64,000 nucleotides of DNA from Streptomyces sp. NWU339 (GTDB lineage: Bacteria > Actinomycetota > Actinomycetes > Streptomycetales > Streptomycetaceae): contig NZ_QFRK01000006.1 of NCBI RefSeq assembly GCF_003143855.1, positions 55,204-119,203 on the forward strand. The letters run 5' to 3'. Below, piece by piece: positions 1 through 8,131 of the stretch. A program made the position numbers and the translations under genes. Each line of letters begins with the position of its first letter. Position 1 is the first letter of the stretch. Under the pieces are notes generated by a model. The model was not told where the DNA came from and searched no databases. It was given only the letters and a program-made list of their open reading frames with translations.

Positions 1-280
1 TGGTGTGTCCACTCGATCGAGTGCGAGGGGTCCGCGCTTGCCGCGAGCCCTGCTGCTCGCGGCCTGGTCCTCACCCGGGGCACCCCGCCACGGACGGAGG
101 GTTGCCGGACAGCCGGCCGGGGCCTGATGGCTGTCACTCATGACCTGGTCCCAGATCCTGCCACACGGTCCGCGACGCGCAAGGCGCGGTCCGGATCCTG
201 GACGGTTCCGGACCGCGCCCCTGTCGCGTCGGATGCGGCCGGGCGGCGGCCGAACGGGGGCCGGCCGCCGCGGCGGCGGT
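1..280. other. Intergenic region downstream of trpD
   Basis: No convincing coding frame was seen here. Long overlapping frames exist, but their composition is that of high-GC shadow frames. The only clear structure is the inverted repeat at 184-218, listed separately. The gene that should flank trpD on this side lies outside the window. Confidence 0.5.
184..218. terminator. Perfect hairpin downstream of trpD
   Basis: A 12-bp perfect inverted repeat (GCGCGGTCCGGA and its complement) surrounds an 11-nt loop, about 65 nt past the trpD stop. There is no T-tract, which is usual for Streptomyces terminators. It probably ends trpD transcription and may also act on the gene off the left edge. Confidence 0.65.
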
Positions 281-1345
281 TCACGCGTTGCTGACCGCCA
301 CCCAGTGCTCCAGGACCCGCTTGGCGGCTCCCGAGTCGATGGACTCGGCGGCCTCGGCCATCCCCGCCCGGATCTGCTCCGCCAGGGTCCCGGCGCCCGG
401 CTTCAGCGCCACCAGCGCCGCCGCCGAGTTCAGCAGCACCGCGTCCCGCACCGGGCCCCGCTCGCCGTCCAGCAGCCGCCGGGCGACCTCGGCGTTGTAC
501 GAGGCGTCGGCGCCGCGCAGCGCCTCCAGCGGCACGGGCTCGATGCCGACGTCCCGCGGGTCGAAGTGCTCCTCGGTCACCTTGCCGTCCCGGACCACCC
601 ACACCCGCGAGGTGCCGGTGGTCGTCAGCTCGTCGAGGCCGTCGTCACCGCGGAACACCAGCGAGGAGTGGCCGCGGTCGGCGAACACACCGGCCATGAT
701 CGGCGCCATCCTCGGGTCGGCGACCCCGACGGCCTGGGCCCGGACCCGGGCCGGGTTGGCCAGCGGGCCCAGGAAGTTGAACACCGTACGGATGCCCAGC
801 TGTCCTCGCGCGGCGGCCACATGGCGCAGCGCCGGGTGGAACTTCACCGCGAAGCAGAAGGTGATCCCGGCCTGCTCGGCGACCTCGGCGACCCGCTGCG
901 GGGTCAGCTCCAGGTTGACGCCGAGCTTCTCCAGGACGTCGGAGGCACCGGACGCGGAGGAGGCGGCCCGGCTCCCGTGCTTGACGACCTTCGCCCCGGT
1001 GCCCGCGACGACGATCGAGGACATCGTGGAGATGTTCACCGTCTTGGCGCCGTCGCCACCGGTGCCGACGATGTCGACGGTCTCCCCCGGCACCTCGATC
1101 GCGATGGCGTGGTCGTACATCGCCCGGACGCAGCCGACGATCTCGTCGACCGTCTCGCCCTTGGCCCGCAGGGACACGGCGAACCCGGCGATCTGCGCGT
1201 CGGTGGCCTCACCGCGCATGATCAGGTCCATCGCCCAGGCCGTGTCGTCGGCGGACAGGTCGTGTCCGTCCAGCAGTCCGTTCAGCAGGACGGGCCAGGA
1301 GCGGTCCGCCGCGGTATTGCCTCCTGCGGGGGTCACAGCGCTCAT
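281..1345 (-). CDS. trpD: Anthranilate phosphoribosyltransferase
   Basis: The 354-aa protein transfers phosphoribose from PRPP to anthranilate, the second step of tryptophan synthesis, in the cytosol. The PRPP-binding GTGGD motif is at residues 94-98 and is followed by KTVNIST and the KHGSRAASS loop, all typical of TrpD. I chose the ATG at 1345 (MSAVTPAGG) because the longer frame to 1393 adds a poorly conserved extension. The gene stands alone, separated from the qcr operon by a strong terminator, rather than in a trp operon. A monocistronic trpD beside qcrB is the usual Streptomyces arrangement. Family assignment is very secure; the exact start is less so. Confidence 0.95.
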   Translation of the reverse strand: MSAVTPAGGNTAADRSWPVLLNGLLDGHDLSADDTAWAMDLIMRGEATDAQIAGFAVSLRAKGETVDEIVGCVRAMYDHAIAIEVPGETVDIVGTGGDGAKTVNISTMSSIVVAGTGAKVVKHGSRAASSASGASDVLEKLGVNLELTPQRVAEVAEQAGITFCFAVKFHPALRHVAAARGQLGIRTVFNFLGPLANPARVRAQAVGVADPRMAPIMAGVFADRGHSSLVFRGDDGLDELTTTGTSRVWVVRDGKVTEEHFDPRDVGIEPVPLEALRGADASYNAEVARRLLDGERGPVRDAVLLNSAAALVALKPGAGTLAEQIRAGMAEAAESIDSGAAKRVLEHWVAVSNA

Positions 1346-1410
1346 CTGCCGCTCCTGGGTCGTAGACAGGTGTAAAGGGGGTTCACCCCCCACCTTATCC
1401 AGCCCGGAGC

Positions 1411-1458
1411 ACGGCGAAGGGCCCCCGTCCGGTCTGCGGACGGGGGCCCCTTCGCCGT
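1411..1458. terminator. Strong hairpin terminator between trpD and qcrB
   Basis: A stem of about 20 bp (ACGGCGAAGG… paired with …CCTTCGCCGT, one bulge) surrounds a 5-nt loop GTCTG. It starts 37 nt past the qcrB stop and lies 66 nt upstream of the trpD start. It most likely terminates the ctaE-qcrCAB transcript and insulates trpD. Confidence 0.85.
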
Positions 1459-1495
1459 CGTGTGGCGACTTGGATGTCGTACGAGGTTCAGGTGA

Positions 1496-3148
1496 TCAGT
1501 GGTGGCCGTGGCCGCTCGTGATCTCCCGGTACTCCTCGACGGTCGGCTTCGGGATCTGGGACCCCTCGCCGTAGTACTCCTTGCTGAGCTTGGCGCGCAG
1601 CCTCTCGGCCGGCTTCACCTTGCGCTCGACGCCGTTCTCGTCGACCAGCGGGCCGATCTCGACCGGCTCGTACTGGTGGTGCGCCGTGAGGGTGTGCAGC
1701 TGCTCCTGGCTGAGCGGCTCGTGGACCTCGATGAACTCACCGTGCGGCAGGCGCTTGATGATGCCCGACTCGCGGCCGTGCAGCACCTTCTCCTTGTCCC
1801 GGCGCTGCAGGCCGAGGCAGATCCGCCTGGTGACGATGAACGCGACGACCGGTCCCAGGAAGAACCCGATGCGGACGAACCAGGTGACCGCGTTGATCGA
1901 GAGGTTGAAGTGCGTGGCGACGATGTCGTTGCCACCACCGATCAACATGATCATGTACGCGGTGACCCAGGCGACACCGAAGGCCGTACGGGTCGGGGCG
2001 TTGCGCGGCCGGTCCAGGATGTGGTGCTCGCGCTTGTCCCCGGTGATCCAGGACTCGATGAACGGGTAGAGCGCGATCATCGCGAGGAAGACGCCGAACA
2101 GCGCCAGCGGGATGAAGACGCCCAGGACCAGCGTGTGACCCCAGAAGTTGACTTCCCAGCCGGGCATGGCACGGACCAGGCCCTCGGCGAAGCCCATGTA
2201 CCAGTCGGGCTGAGCCCCGGTGGAGACCATGTCCGGCCGGTAGGGACCGATGTTCCAGATCGCGTTGATCGACACGGTCGCCGAGATGATGGCCAGCACA
2301 CCGAAGACCAGGAAGAAGAAGCCTCCGGCCTTGGCGATGTACACCGGCAGGAGCGGCATGCCCACGACGTTCTTGTTGGTCTTGCCGGGACCCGCGAACT
2401 GCGTGTGCTTGTGGTAGAAGACCAGGATCAGGTGCGCCACCACGAGGCCGAGCATGATGCCCGGCAGCAGCAGGATGTGGATCGAGTAGAACCGGGCGAC
2501 GAAGTCCGTCCCCGGGAACTCCCCGCCGAACAGGAACATCGAGATGTACGTGCCGACGATCGGCACGGACAGGATCGCGCCCTGCGTGAAGCGGACACCG
2601 GTGCCGGAGAGCAGGTCGTCCGGGAGCGAGTAACCGGTGAAACCGGTGAACATGCCCAGGACGAACAGCAGGAAGCCGAACACCCAGTTGATCTCACGCG
2701 GCTTGCGGAACGCGCCGGTGAAGAACACGCGCATCATGTGCACGAACATGCCGGCGAGGAAGACGATCGCCGCCCAGTGGTGGATCTGCCGGATCAGCAG
2801 ACCACCGCGGATGTCGAAGCTGATGTCGAGCGTCGACTTGTACGCCTCGCTCATCAGCTGTCCCTGCATCGGGACGTAACTGCCGTGGTACACCACCTCG
2901 TTCATCGACGGGTGGAAGAACAGCGTCAGATACACACCCGTGAGGATGATGATGATGAAGCTGTAGAGGCAGACCTCACCCAGCATGAACGACCAGTGGT
3001 CCGGGAAGATCTTGCGCATGTTGGCCTTGGCCAGGGAGTAGATCCCCAGCCGGCTGTCCGCCCAGTCGGCGACCCGTTCGCCGGCCGGCGCCTTCCCGCG
3101 GGAGCGTCCCGCGCCCGATGGGTTCGTGCTGCTGGTCGTGGTACTCAT
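1496..3148 (-). CDS. qcrB: Cytochrome bc1 complex cytochrome b subunit
   Basis: This 550-aa membrane protein is the di-heme cytochrome b of the actinobacterial menaquinol:cytochrome c reductase. Multiple hydrophobic segments, paired haem-ligand histidines (for example in RQIHHWAA and HILLLPG) and the QPDWY motif of the quinol site are visible. The C-terminal tail of roughly 120 residues after the last membrane helix is the actinobacterial form. A longer open frame runs to 3610, but the true start is the ATG at 3148, which overlaps the qcrA stop as ATGA. It is the last gene of ctaE-qcrC-qcrA-qcrB and is followed by a strong terminator. Confidence 0.97.
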   Translation of the reverse strand: MSTTTSSTNPSGAGRSRGKAPAGERVADWADSRLGIYSLAKANMRKIFPDHWSFMLGEVCLYSFIIIILTGVYLTLFFHPSMNEVVYHGSYVPMQGQLMSEAYKSTLDISFDIRGGLLIRQIHHWAAIVFLAGMFVHMMRVFFTGAFRKPREINWVFGFLLFVLGMFTGFTGYSLPDDLLSGTGVRFTQGAILSVPIVGTYISMFLFGGEFPGTDFVARFYSIHILLLPGIMLGLVVAHLILVFYHKHTQFAGPGKTNKNVVGMPLLPVYIAKAGGFFFLVFGVLAIISATVSINAIWNIGPYRPDMVSTGAQPDWYMGFAEGLVRAMPGWEVNFWGHTLVLGVFIPLALFGVFLAMIALYPFIESWITGDKREHHILDRPRNAPTRTAFGVAWVTAYMIMLIGGGNDIVATHFNLSINAVTWFVRIGFFLGPVVAFIVTRRICLGLQRRDKEKVLHGRESGIIKRLPHGEFIEVHEPLSQEQLHTLTAHHQYEPVEIGPLVDENGVERKVKPAERLRAKLSKEYYGEGSQIPKPTVEEYREITSGHGHH

Positions 3149-4203
3149 CCGCGCTCCCAGAATGCAGGACCGACGGGCTCGTCGAAGTCGTCGAGCGCTT
3201 CGAGGTAGCCCTCGTCGTTCACACCGATGCGCAGCTGCGGCAGGGCGTGTCCGGCGGGACCGAAGATCACCCGGGCGCCGTCGGCAAGGTCGAAGGTGGA
3301 CTGGTGGCAGGGGCACAGCGCATGGTGCGTCTGCTGCTCGTACAGGGAGATCGGGCAACCGACATGGGTACAGATCTTCGAGTACGCGAGGATGCCCTGG
3401 TGCGACCACTCGAGCGACTGCTTGTCCTTGATGTTGTCCGGCTGGATGCGGACGAGCATCAGGGCGGCCTTGGCGATCTCGTTCATGAACCCGTGCTGGT
3501 CCTCCTCCAGGCCCTCGGGCTTGGCGAAGGTCAGCGAGCCCACGGCGATGTCGGACGGCCGCATGGGCTCGTTCGTGTTCATGTTGATGAGCAGCTTGCC
3601 CTTGGACCACAGGGTGTTGCGCAGCTTGTCCTCGGGCAGCGGCCCGAGGTCACGCAGCAGCACCACTCCGGAGAGCGGGAACAGGGCGAGCGCGCCGAAC
3701 ATCGTGTTGCGGATCAGCTTGCGCCGTCCGAGCGCCGACTCCTTGGCGCCCTGGCGGAAGTCGTCCATGACCTTCTCGCGGACCTCGGGCGAGGCCGTGA
3801 TCGGGTGCCGCTCGTCGGTGAGCTCCTGGTCCGACATCAGCGTGCGGGCCCAGTGGACCGCGCCGACGCCGATGGTGAACAGGGCGATGCCGAGGGTCGT
3901 ACCGAGCGCGAAGTTCAGCGCGCCGATCCGACCGAGCGGGAAGATGAAGACCGACTTGTCGATCGGGATCGCCACGTACGCGGCGATGAAGGCGACGGTG
4001 GCCAGCATCGACACGGTGAACAGGAGGGCGACCGTACGCTCGGACCGCTTGGCGGCCCGCTCGTCGACGTCCTGGATCCGGGGCTCGTGCGGAGGCAGCC
4101 CGGGGTCGGCGAACGGGTTCTTCTCGTCCGCGACGCGGACCGCGCCGTGCGCGGCGCCCTGCTCCGCGGGCAGCTTCTCGTCGGGAGTCTCTTGGCTACT
4201 CAT
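3145..4203 (-). CDS. qcrA: Rieske iron-sulfur subunit of cytochrome bc1
   Basis: The 352-aa protein carries the [2Fe-2S] cluster of the menaquinol:cytochrome c reductase. The Rieske ligand motifs are CTHVGC at residues 278-283 and CPCH at 297-300. Unlike proteobacterial Rieske proteins, it has three N-terminal membrane segments (about residues 57-80, 88-118 and 168-183), the actinobacterial pattern. The ATG at 4203 overlaps the qcrC stop as ATGA, and its own stop overlaps qcrB in the same way, so the three bc1 genes are translationally coupled. Confidence 0.97.
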   Translation of the reverse strand: MSSQETPDEKLPAEQGAAHGAVRVADEKNPFADPGLPPHEPRIQDVDERAAKRSERTVALLFTVSMLATVAFIAAYVAIPIDKSVFIFPLGRIGALNFALGTTLGIALFTIGVGAVHWARTLMSDQELTDERHPITASPEVREKVMDDFRQGAKESALGRRKLIRNTMFGALALFPLSGVVLLRDLGPLPEDKLRNTLWSKGKLLINMNTNEPMRPSDIAVGSLTFAKPEGLEEDQHGFMNEIAKAALMLVRIQPDNIKDKQSLEWSHQGILAYSKICTHVGCPISLYEQQTHHALCPCHQSTFDLADGARVIFGPAGHALPQLRIGVNDEGYLEALDDFDEPVGPAFWERG

Positions 4204-5012
4204 GACTTCCTGGCCTTTGCGGTCCGAGCGGCGACCCAGGCGGCGATCACGATCAGCCCGCCGAGTCCGAAGATCCATGCGAACAGACCTTCGGCGACCG
4301 GGCCGAGCCCGCCGAGCGCCAGGCCGCCGGGACTGTCGGTCTCCTTGCCGTTGACCGCGTTCACGTAGGCGATGACGTCCTTCTTGTTCTGCTCCGACAG
4401 TGAACCGTCGGGGAAGGAGGGCATGTTCTGCGGGCCGGTCAGCATGGCCTCGTAGATGTGCTTGGGGTCCACGTTGTCGAGGCTCGGGGCGTACTTGCCG
4501 TGCGTGAGCGCACCGCCCTTGCCGGTGAAGTTGTGGCACTGCGCGCAGTTGTTGCGGAACAGCTCACCGCCCTTGGCGATGTCGGCGCCCTCGGGGCCGT
4601 ACTGCTCCTCGGTGGGAATGGCCGGGCCGGCGCCCAGGGAGGCGATGTACGCCGCCAGCTGGTCGATCTCGGCCTGGTTGTAGACGGCCTTCTTCCGCGG
4701 GAGCTGCGCGCTCTGCGAGGTGGCGGCCGGCATCCGGCCGGTGGCCACCTGGAAGTCAACGGCCGCGGCACCCACGCCCACCAGGCTGGGGCCGTCGGTG
4801 CTGCCCTGACCGCCGGTGCCGTGGCAGCTGGCGCAGCCGACGGCGTAGAGCTTCTTGCCCTCCTCGATGGCGAGGGACTGGGCGGTTTCGTCGGCCTGCG
4901 CCTTGCTCGCGGGTGCGAACACGGCGTACAGCCCCCCGGTGCATGCCAGCGCGAGGAGCAGAACGACGAGCGCCGCCAACGGGTGGCGTCGTCGTGCGGA
5001 GAGCTTTTTCAC
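4200..5012 (-). CDS. qcrC: Di-haem cytochrome c subunit of bc1 complex
   Basis: This 270-aa protein has two covalent haem sites, CASCH at residues 60-64 and CAQCH at 156-160. It therefore contains the two fused cytochrome c domains that replace soluble cytochrome c in actinobacteria. Membrane anchors lie at about residues 12-33 and 240-262. It shuttles electrons directly from bc1 to the aa3 oxidase in the supercomplex. It begins 80 nt after ctaE and ends in an ATGA overlap with qcrA. Confidence 0.96.
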   Translation of the reverse strand: MKKLSARRRHPLAALVVLLLALACTGGLYAVFAPASKAQADETAQSLAIEEGKKLYAVGCASCHGTGGQGSTDGPSLVGVGAAAVDFQVATGRMPAATSQSAQLPRKKAVYNQAEIDQLAAYIASLGAGPAIPTEEQYGPEGADIAKGGELFRNNCAQCHNFTGKGGALTHGKYAPSLDNVDPKHIYEAMLTGPQNMPSFPDGSLSEQNKKDVIAYVNAVNGKETDSPGGLALGGLGPVAEGLFAWIFGLGGLIVIAAWVAARTAKARKS

Positions 5013-5091
5013 GGATTACCCCGGTGTCAGGATTTTCTGCGTCGATGCTTCTGGATAGGTGCGCTCTTCGAGCGCGCGGATTCGAGCCCGC

Positions 5092-5703
5092 CTACTTGAT
5101 CATGTAGATCGTGGCGAAGAGGCCGATCCAGACGACATCGACGAAATGCCAGTAGTAGGACACGACGATGGCCGCCGTCGCCTGGTCATGGGTGAACCTC
5201 CGAGCCGCGTAGGTCCGGCCGAGGACCAGCAGGAAGGCGAACAGGCCGCCCAGAACGTGCAGGCCGTGGAAGCCGGTGGTCAGATAGAAGACCGAGCCGT
5301 ACGGGTCGGAGGAGATGGTCAGACCGTAGTGCTTGACCAACTCGGTGTATTCCAGGACCTGACCGCCGATGAAGACCGAGCCCATGATGAACGTGACGAT
5401 GAACCACGCCCGGAGCTTCTTCACGTCACCGCGCTCGGCTGCGAACACGCCGAGCTGGCAGGTGAGTGAGGAGAGCACCAGGACCGTGGTGTTCGTCGCC
5501 GAGAACGGGAAGTTCAGGGTGTCGGCCTGCTTCGACCAGAAGTCGGGTCCGGTCACCGATCGCAGGGTGAAGTACATCGCGAAGAGGGCCGCGAAGAACA
5601 TCAGCTCGGAACTCAGCCAGATGATGGTTCCGACGCTGGTGAGGTTCGGTCGGTTGACCGACGGGAGCGCGTGCCCGGTGTCTACTGTCGTTGCTGTCGC
5701 CAC
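5092..5703 (-). CDS. ctaE: Cytochrome c oxidase subunit III
   Basis: This 203-aa membrane protein is the CtaE/CoxC subunit of aa3 cytochrome c oxidase, with five hydrophobic segments and the characteristic [15 protein letters not shown] and FHGLHVLGG stretches. A longer frame continues to 5904, but I place the start at the GTG at 5703, which gives [19 protein letters not shown], the form seen in Streptomyces. No good ribosome site precedes it. A CATAAT box sits about 6 nt upstream, inside a palindrome, so the mRNA could be leaderless. It is the first gene of the ctaE-qcrCAB operon. Confidence 0.92.
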   Translation of the reverse strand: MATATTVDTGHALPSVNRPNLTSVGTIIWLSSELMFFAALFAMYFTLRSVTGPDFWSKQADTLNFPFSATNTTVLVLSSLTCQLGVFAAERGDVKKLRAWFIVTFIMGSVFIGGQVLEYTELVKHYGLTISSDPYGSVFYLTTGFHGLHVLGGLFAFLLVLGRTYAARRFTHDQATAAIVVSYYWHFVDVVWIGLFATIYMIK

Positions 5704-5704
5704 G

Positions 5705-5719
5705 CCGACATTATGTCGG
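5705..5719. promoter_or_regulatory. 15-bp palindrome overlapping the ctaE -10 region
   Basis: CCGACAT-T-ATGTCGG is a perfect 7-1-7 inverted repeat ending one base before the ctaE GTG. On the minus strand its centre contains CATAAT, a plausible -10 box that would put the transcription start at or next to the start codon. It may be an operator, or simply a promoter of a leaderless mRNA. The binding protein is unknown. Confidence 0.5.
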
Positions 5720-5815
5720 TCGCTTATCCCGCCCTCACCCCGGGGGGTGCCGTTCGGTGTGTTCGCCCCTCCTGCAGTGCCCGGATGGCCCATCGAAGTG
5801 ACGTCCGAACCAGTG

Positions 5816-5842
5816 TTGACAAGCTGTCCGAAGGGGTAGCAT
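5816..5842 (+). promoter_or_regulatory. Candidate vegetative promoter for the receiver-like gene
   Basis: TTGACA at 5816-5821 and TAGCAT at 5837-5842 resemble housekeeping -35/-10 boxes, 62 nt before the ATG at 5904. The 15-nt spacing is shorter than the usual 16-18 nt, so the assignment is tentative. Confidence 0.4.
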
Positions 5843-5903
5843 CCGCGCCATCGGCACGCGCGGTACCGACGATGCCGAGCCCCCTCAGAAGCGTGGAGGA
5901 ACA

Positions 5904-6305
5904 ATGCAGGCGACCGCCACGGTGCTGGTCTACAGCGACAACGCCAACACCCGGGAGCAGGTGCGGCTCGCCACCGGCCGGCGGCCGGCCCCGGACGCGC
6001 CCGTCGTGGAGTTCTTGGAGTGCGCGACCGTCCCGGCCGTCCTCGAGGAGCTGGACCGGGGCGGCATCGACGTCTGCGTCCTGGACGGCGAGGCCACGCC
6101 CATGGGCGGCATGGGCGTGTGCCGGCAGATCAAGGACGAGATCTTCGAGTGCCCGCCGGTGCTGCTGCTCATGGGCCGCCCCCAGGACGCCTGGCTGGCC
6201 ACCTGGAGCCGCGCGGAGGCGGCTGTGACGCTGCCGGTGGAGCCGGTGGAGTTCGCCTCGGCCCTCGCCTCCCTGCTGCGGCAGAAGAGCGCCCTGAACG
6301 CCTGA
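5904..6305 (+). CDS. Receiver-like protein with degenerate phosphorylation site
   Basis: The 133-aa protein looks like a lone response-regulator receiver domain. It has a hydrophobic first strand (TVLVYSDN), a DVCVLDGEA strand where the phospho-accepting aspartate would sit, a VLLLMGRP strand and an LPVEP segment where the usual lysine-proline would be. The conserved lysine is missing, and there is no output domain. The ATG follows GGAGGAACA. A similar gene sits divergently upstream of ctaE in other Streptomyces, so its link to the respiratory genes is conserved. Its function is unknown. It may be a phosphorylation-independent docking protein. Confidence 0.75.
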   Translation: MQATATVLVYSDNANTREQVRLATGRRPAPDAPVVEFLECATVPAVLEELDRGGIDVCVLDGEATPMGGMGVCRQIKDEIFECPPVLLLMGRPQDAWLATWSRAEAAVTLPVEPVEFASALASLLRQKSALNA

Positions 6306-6343
6306 ACGCACGGTCCTCACCGGCGCGGCGCTCGCGGTGGCCC

Positions 6344-7603
6344 TCAGGCCGGCTGCGGGCGCAGGCGCGCCTTCTCCTCCGGGGCGGGACCCCCCGCGCC
6401 GCCGCCCGTCAGGGCGCTGCCCGCGCGCCAGTCGGTCCAGCTGAGGTTCCAGTCGCCGAAGCCGTTGCCGAACGGATCCATGTCGGCGCCGCCCGAGTTC
6501 ACGACCGTGACCAGGTCACCCCTGCGAACGGTGTTGTAGAACCACTCGGCCTCGCCGGTGCTCATGCCGACGCAGCCGTGGCTGACGTTGGCGTAGCCCT
6601 GGGAGCCGACGGACCAGGGGGCGGCATGCACGTACTCGCCGCTCCAGGTCACCCGGGTGGCGAAGTGGACGGGCATGTCGTACGACTCGGCGGAGCCCTC
6701 GGCTATGCCGATGGTGCTGCTGCGCATCTGCACGGTGCGCTCCTTGCCGAGGACCACCTTGATGCCGTTGCGCGTCTCGAACCCGGGTTTGCCGGCGGTG
6801 ACGGGGATCGTCCTGATCTGCTTGTCGCCCTTGTAGACCGTCAGCCGGTGCGCCGCGACGTCGGTGACGGCTACGACGCGGTCGCCGGTCCTGATCGTCA
6901 GCGGTTCGGTCCTGCCGCCCCGGAGACGGTCGTTGATCCTGACGCCCTCCAGGGTGCTGCGCACCCGGACGGTGGCGTTCTCGGGCCAGTAGTCCTTCGG
7001 GCGGAAGTGGAGCTTCTTGTCGTCCACCCAGTGCCAGGAGCCCTCCACCGAGGGCGTGGAGGACACCTTCAGGCCGCGCTCCACGACGGCGCGCTGCGCG
7101 GGGTCCTCGACCGGCTCGGTCAGCTCGGCGGTGAGCGGCTGGCCGACGCCGTAGGTGCCCGCCTCGGGGCCGAAGACGACGCCCAGGCTCTTGGTGGCGG
7201 GCTTGCCGGTGGTGAGGGCGAGGACCTTGCGGCCGGGAGCCCCGTCCACGCCCTCGGTGCTCACCCGGATCGTGTAGCTCGCGTCGGCGACGAGCGGGGA
7301 GGTGCTGTGCCAGCGGCTGCCGTCGGCGGCGAGTTCACCCGCCACGTGGCGGCCCTTGGTGTCCACGGCCGTGACGTCGGTGATGCGCCCGTCGGAGTCC
7401 TCGGCGACGACCTCCAGGGGCGTGTCCGGATCGACCGTCGCGCCCTCGGTGGTGGGACCGTTGAAGGAGATCTGGTCCGCCGCGTCGTAGGGCTCGGCGG
7501 ACAGCGGGTCACCGGCGGCGGAGCAACCGGCGACGCCCGCACCAAGGGCGATCACCAGCAGCGTGCAGCCGACGACGGTGCGGTTGCGCGGATCACGTCT
7601 CAT
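6344..7603 (-). CDS. L,D-transpeptidase lipoprotein (YkuD family)
   Basis: This 419-aa exported lipoprotein has lipobox LGAGVAGC with the acylated cysteine at residue 27. It has tandem Ig-like segments in the middle and a C-terminal YkuD catalytic domain with the signature SHGCVGMS (catalytic cysteine about residue 344). Such enzymes make 3-3 crosslinks in actinobacterial peptidoglycan or attach proteins to it. It lies between the ctaE and ctaDF units, a position conserved in Streptomyces. It points the same way as ctaDF, but the terminator at 7675-7720 makes it a separate unit. Family confidence is high; its exact crosslinking role is inferred. Confidence 0.92.
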   Translation of the reverse strand: MRRDPRNRTVVGCTLLVIALGAGVAGCSAAGDPLSAEPYDAADQISFNGPTTEGATVDPDTPLEVVAEDSDGRITDVTAVDTKGRHVAGELAADGSRWHSTSPLVADASYTIRVSTEGVDGAPGRKVLALTTGKPATKSLGVVFGPEAGTYGVGQPLTAELTEPVEDPAQRAVVERGLKVSSTPSVEGSWHWVDDKKLHFRPKDYWPENATVRVRSTLEGVRINDRLRGGRTEPLTIRTGDRVVAVTDVAAHRLTVYKGDKQIRTIPVTAGKPGFETRNGIKVVLGKERTVQMRSSTIGIAEGSAESYDMPVHFATRVTWSGEYVHAAPWSVGSQGYANVSHGCVGMSTGEAEWFYNTVRRGDLVTVVNSGGADMDPFGNGFGDWNLSWTDWRAGSALTGGGAGGPAPEEKARLRPQPA

Positions 7604-7674
7604 GACCTCACGCTAGGGAGCCTCGTCAACTCCGGCGCGCCGGGCGACTCGAACGAGTGATGTTCGGTGTGGCA

Positions 7675-7720
7675 GACGCAGGGCCCGGACACTCCTGACG
7701 GAGTGTCCGGGCCCTGCGTC
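7675..7720. terminator. 21-bp perfect terminator after ctaF
   Basis: A perfect 21-bp inverted repeat with a TGAC tetraloop begins 13 nt downstream of the ctaF stop. It is one of the strongest hairpins in the window and should end the ctaD-ctaF transcript before the L,D-transpeptidase gene. Confidence 0.9.
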
Positions 7721-7732
7721 GCGCGACATGTG

Positions 7733-8131
7733 CTACTGGGTGCGGTTCTCACCGTGGTAGTACTCGAAGGTCCAGCCCCAGATGCTGGCCAGGATCACCG
7801 GCATCGCGAAGAACATCAGCCACCAGCCGATGGCGATGGACAGGAAGGCGAGGGCACCGCCGATGCCCAGGAAGAGCGGCTGCCAGCTGTGCGGGCTGAA
7901 GAACCCGACCTCGCCGGCGTCGTCGGCGACGTCCGCCTCCTTGTTGTCCTGCGCGCCCACGTCGACCCGCCGGGCGGTGAAGCCCAGGTAGAAGCCGACC
8001 ATGATGCTCAGGCCGAAGGCCAGGAAGAGGGCCGTGGTGCCGGCCGGCTCCTTCGACCACACGCCGTAGACAACCGCCACGACGAGCAGGAAGAGGCTCA
8101 GCCACATGAACATCTTGCCCTGGATCTTCAC
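7733..8131 (-). CDS. ctaF: Cytochrome c oxidase subunit IV, actinobacterial type
   Basis: The 132-aa protein has four hydrophobic segments and begins [16 protein letters not shown], the typical actinobacterial CtaF. It is a small accessory subunit of aa3 oxidase in the membrane. The start is a GTG at 8131 overlapping the ctaD stop (GTGA), so it is translated together with ctaD. The motif-poor sequence is identified by length, topology and context. Confidence 0.95.
   Translation of the reverse strand: MKIQGKMFMWLSLFLLVVAVVYGVWSKEPAGTTALFLAFGLSIMVGFYLGFTARRVDVGAQDNKEADVADDAGEVGFFSPHSWQPLFLGIGGALAFLSIAIGWWLMFFAMPVILASIWGWTFEYYHGENRTQ

Noticed and set aside
140..1375. Long plus-strand frames across trpD and similar frames opposite most genes
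   Set aside because: They lie on the opposite strand or other frames of well-supported genes and have the Arg/Gly/Pro-rich composition of high-GC shadow frames.
3149..3610. N-terminal extension of qcrB
   Set aside because: It overlaps the Rieske gene; the ATGA overlap at 3145-3148 gives the natural start.
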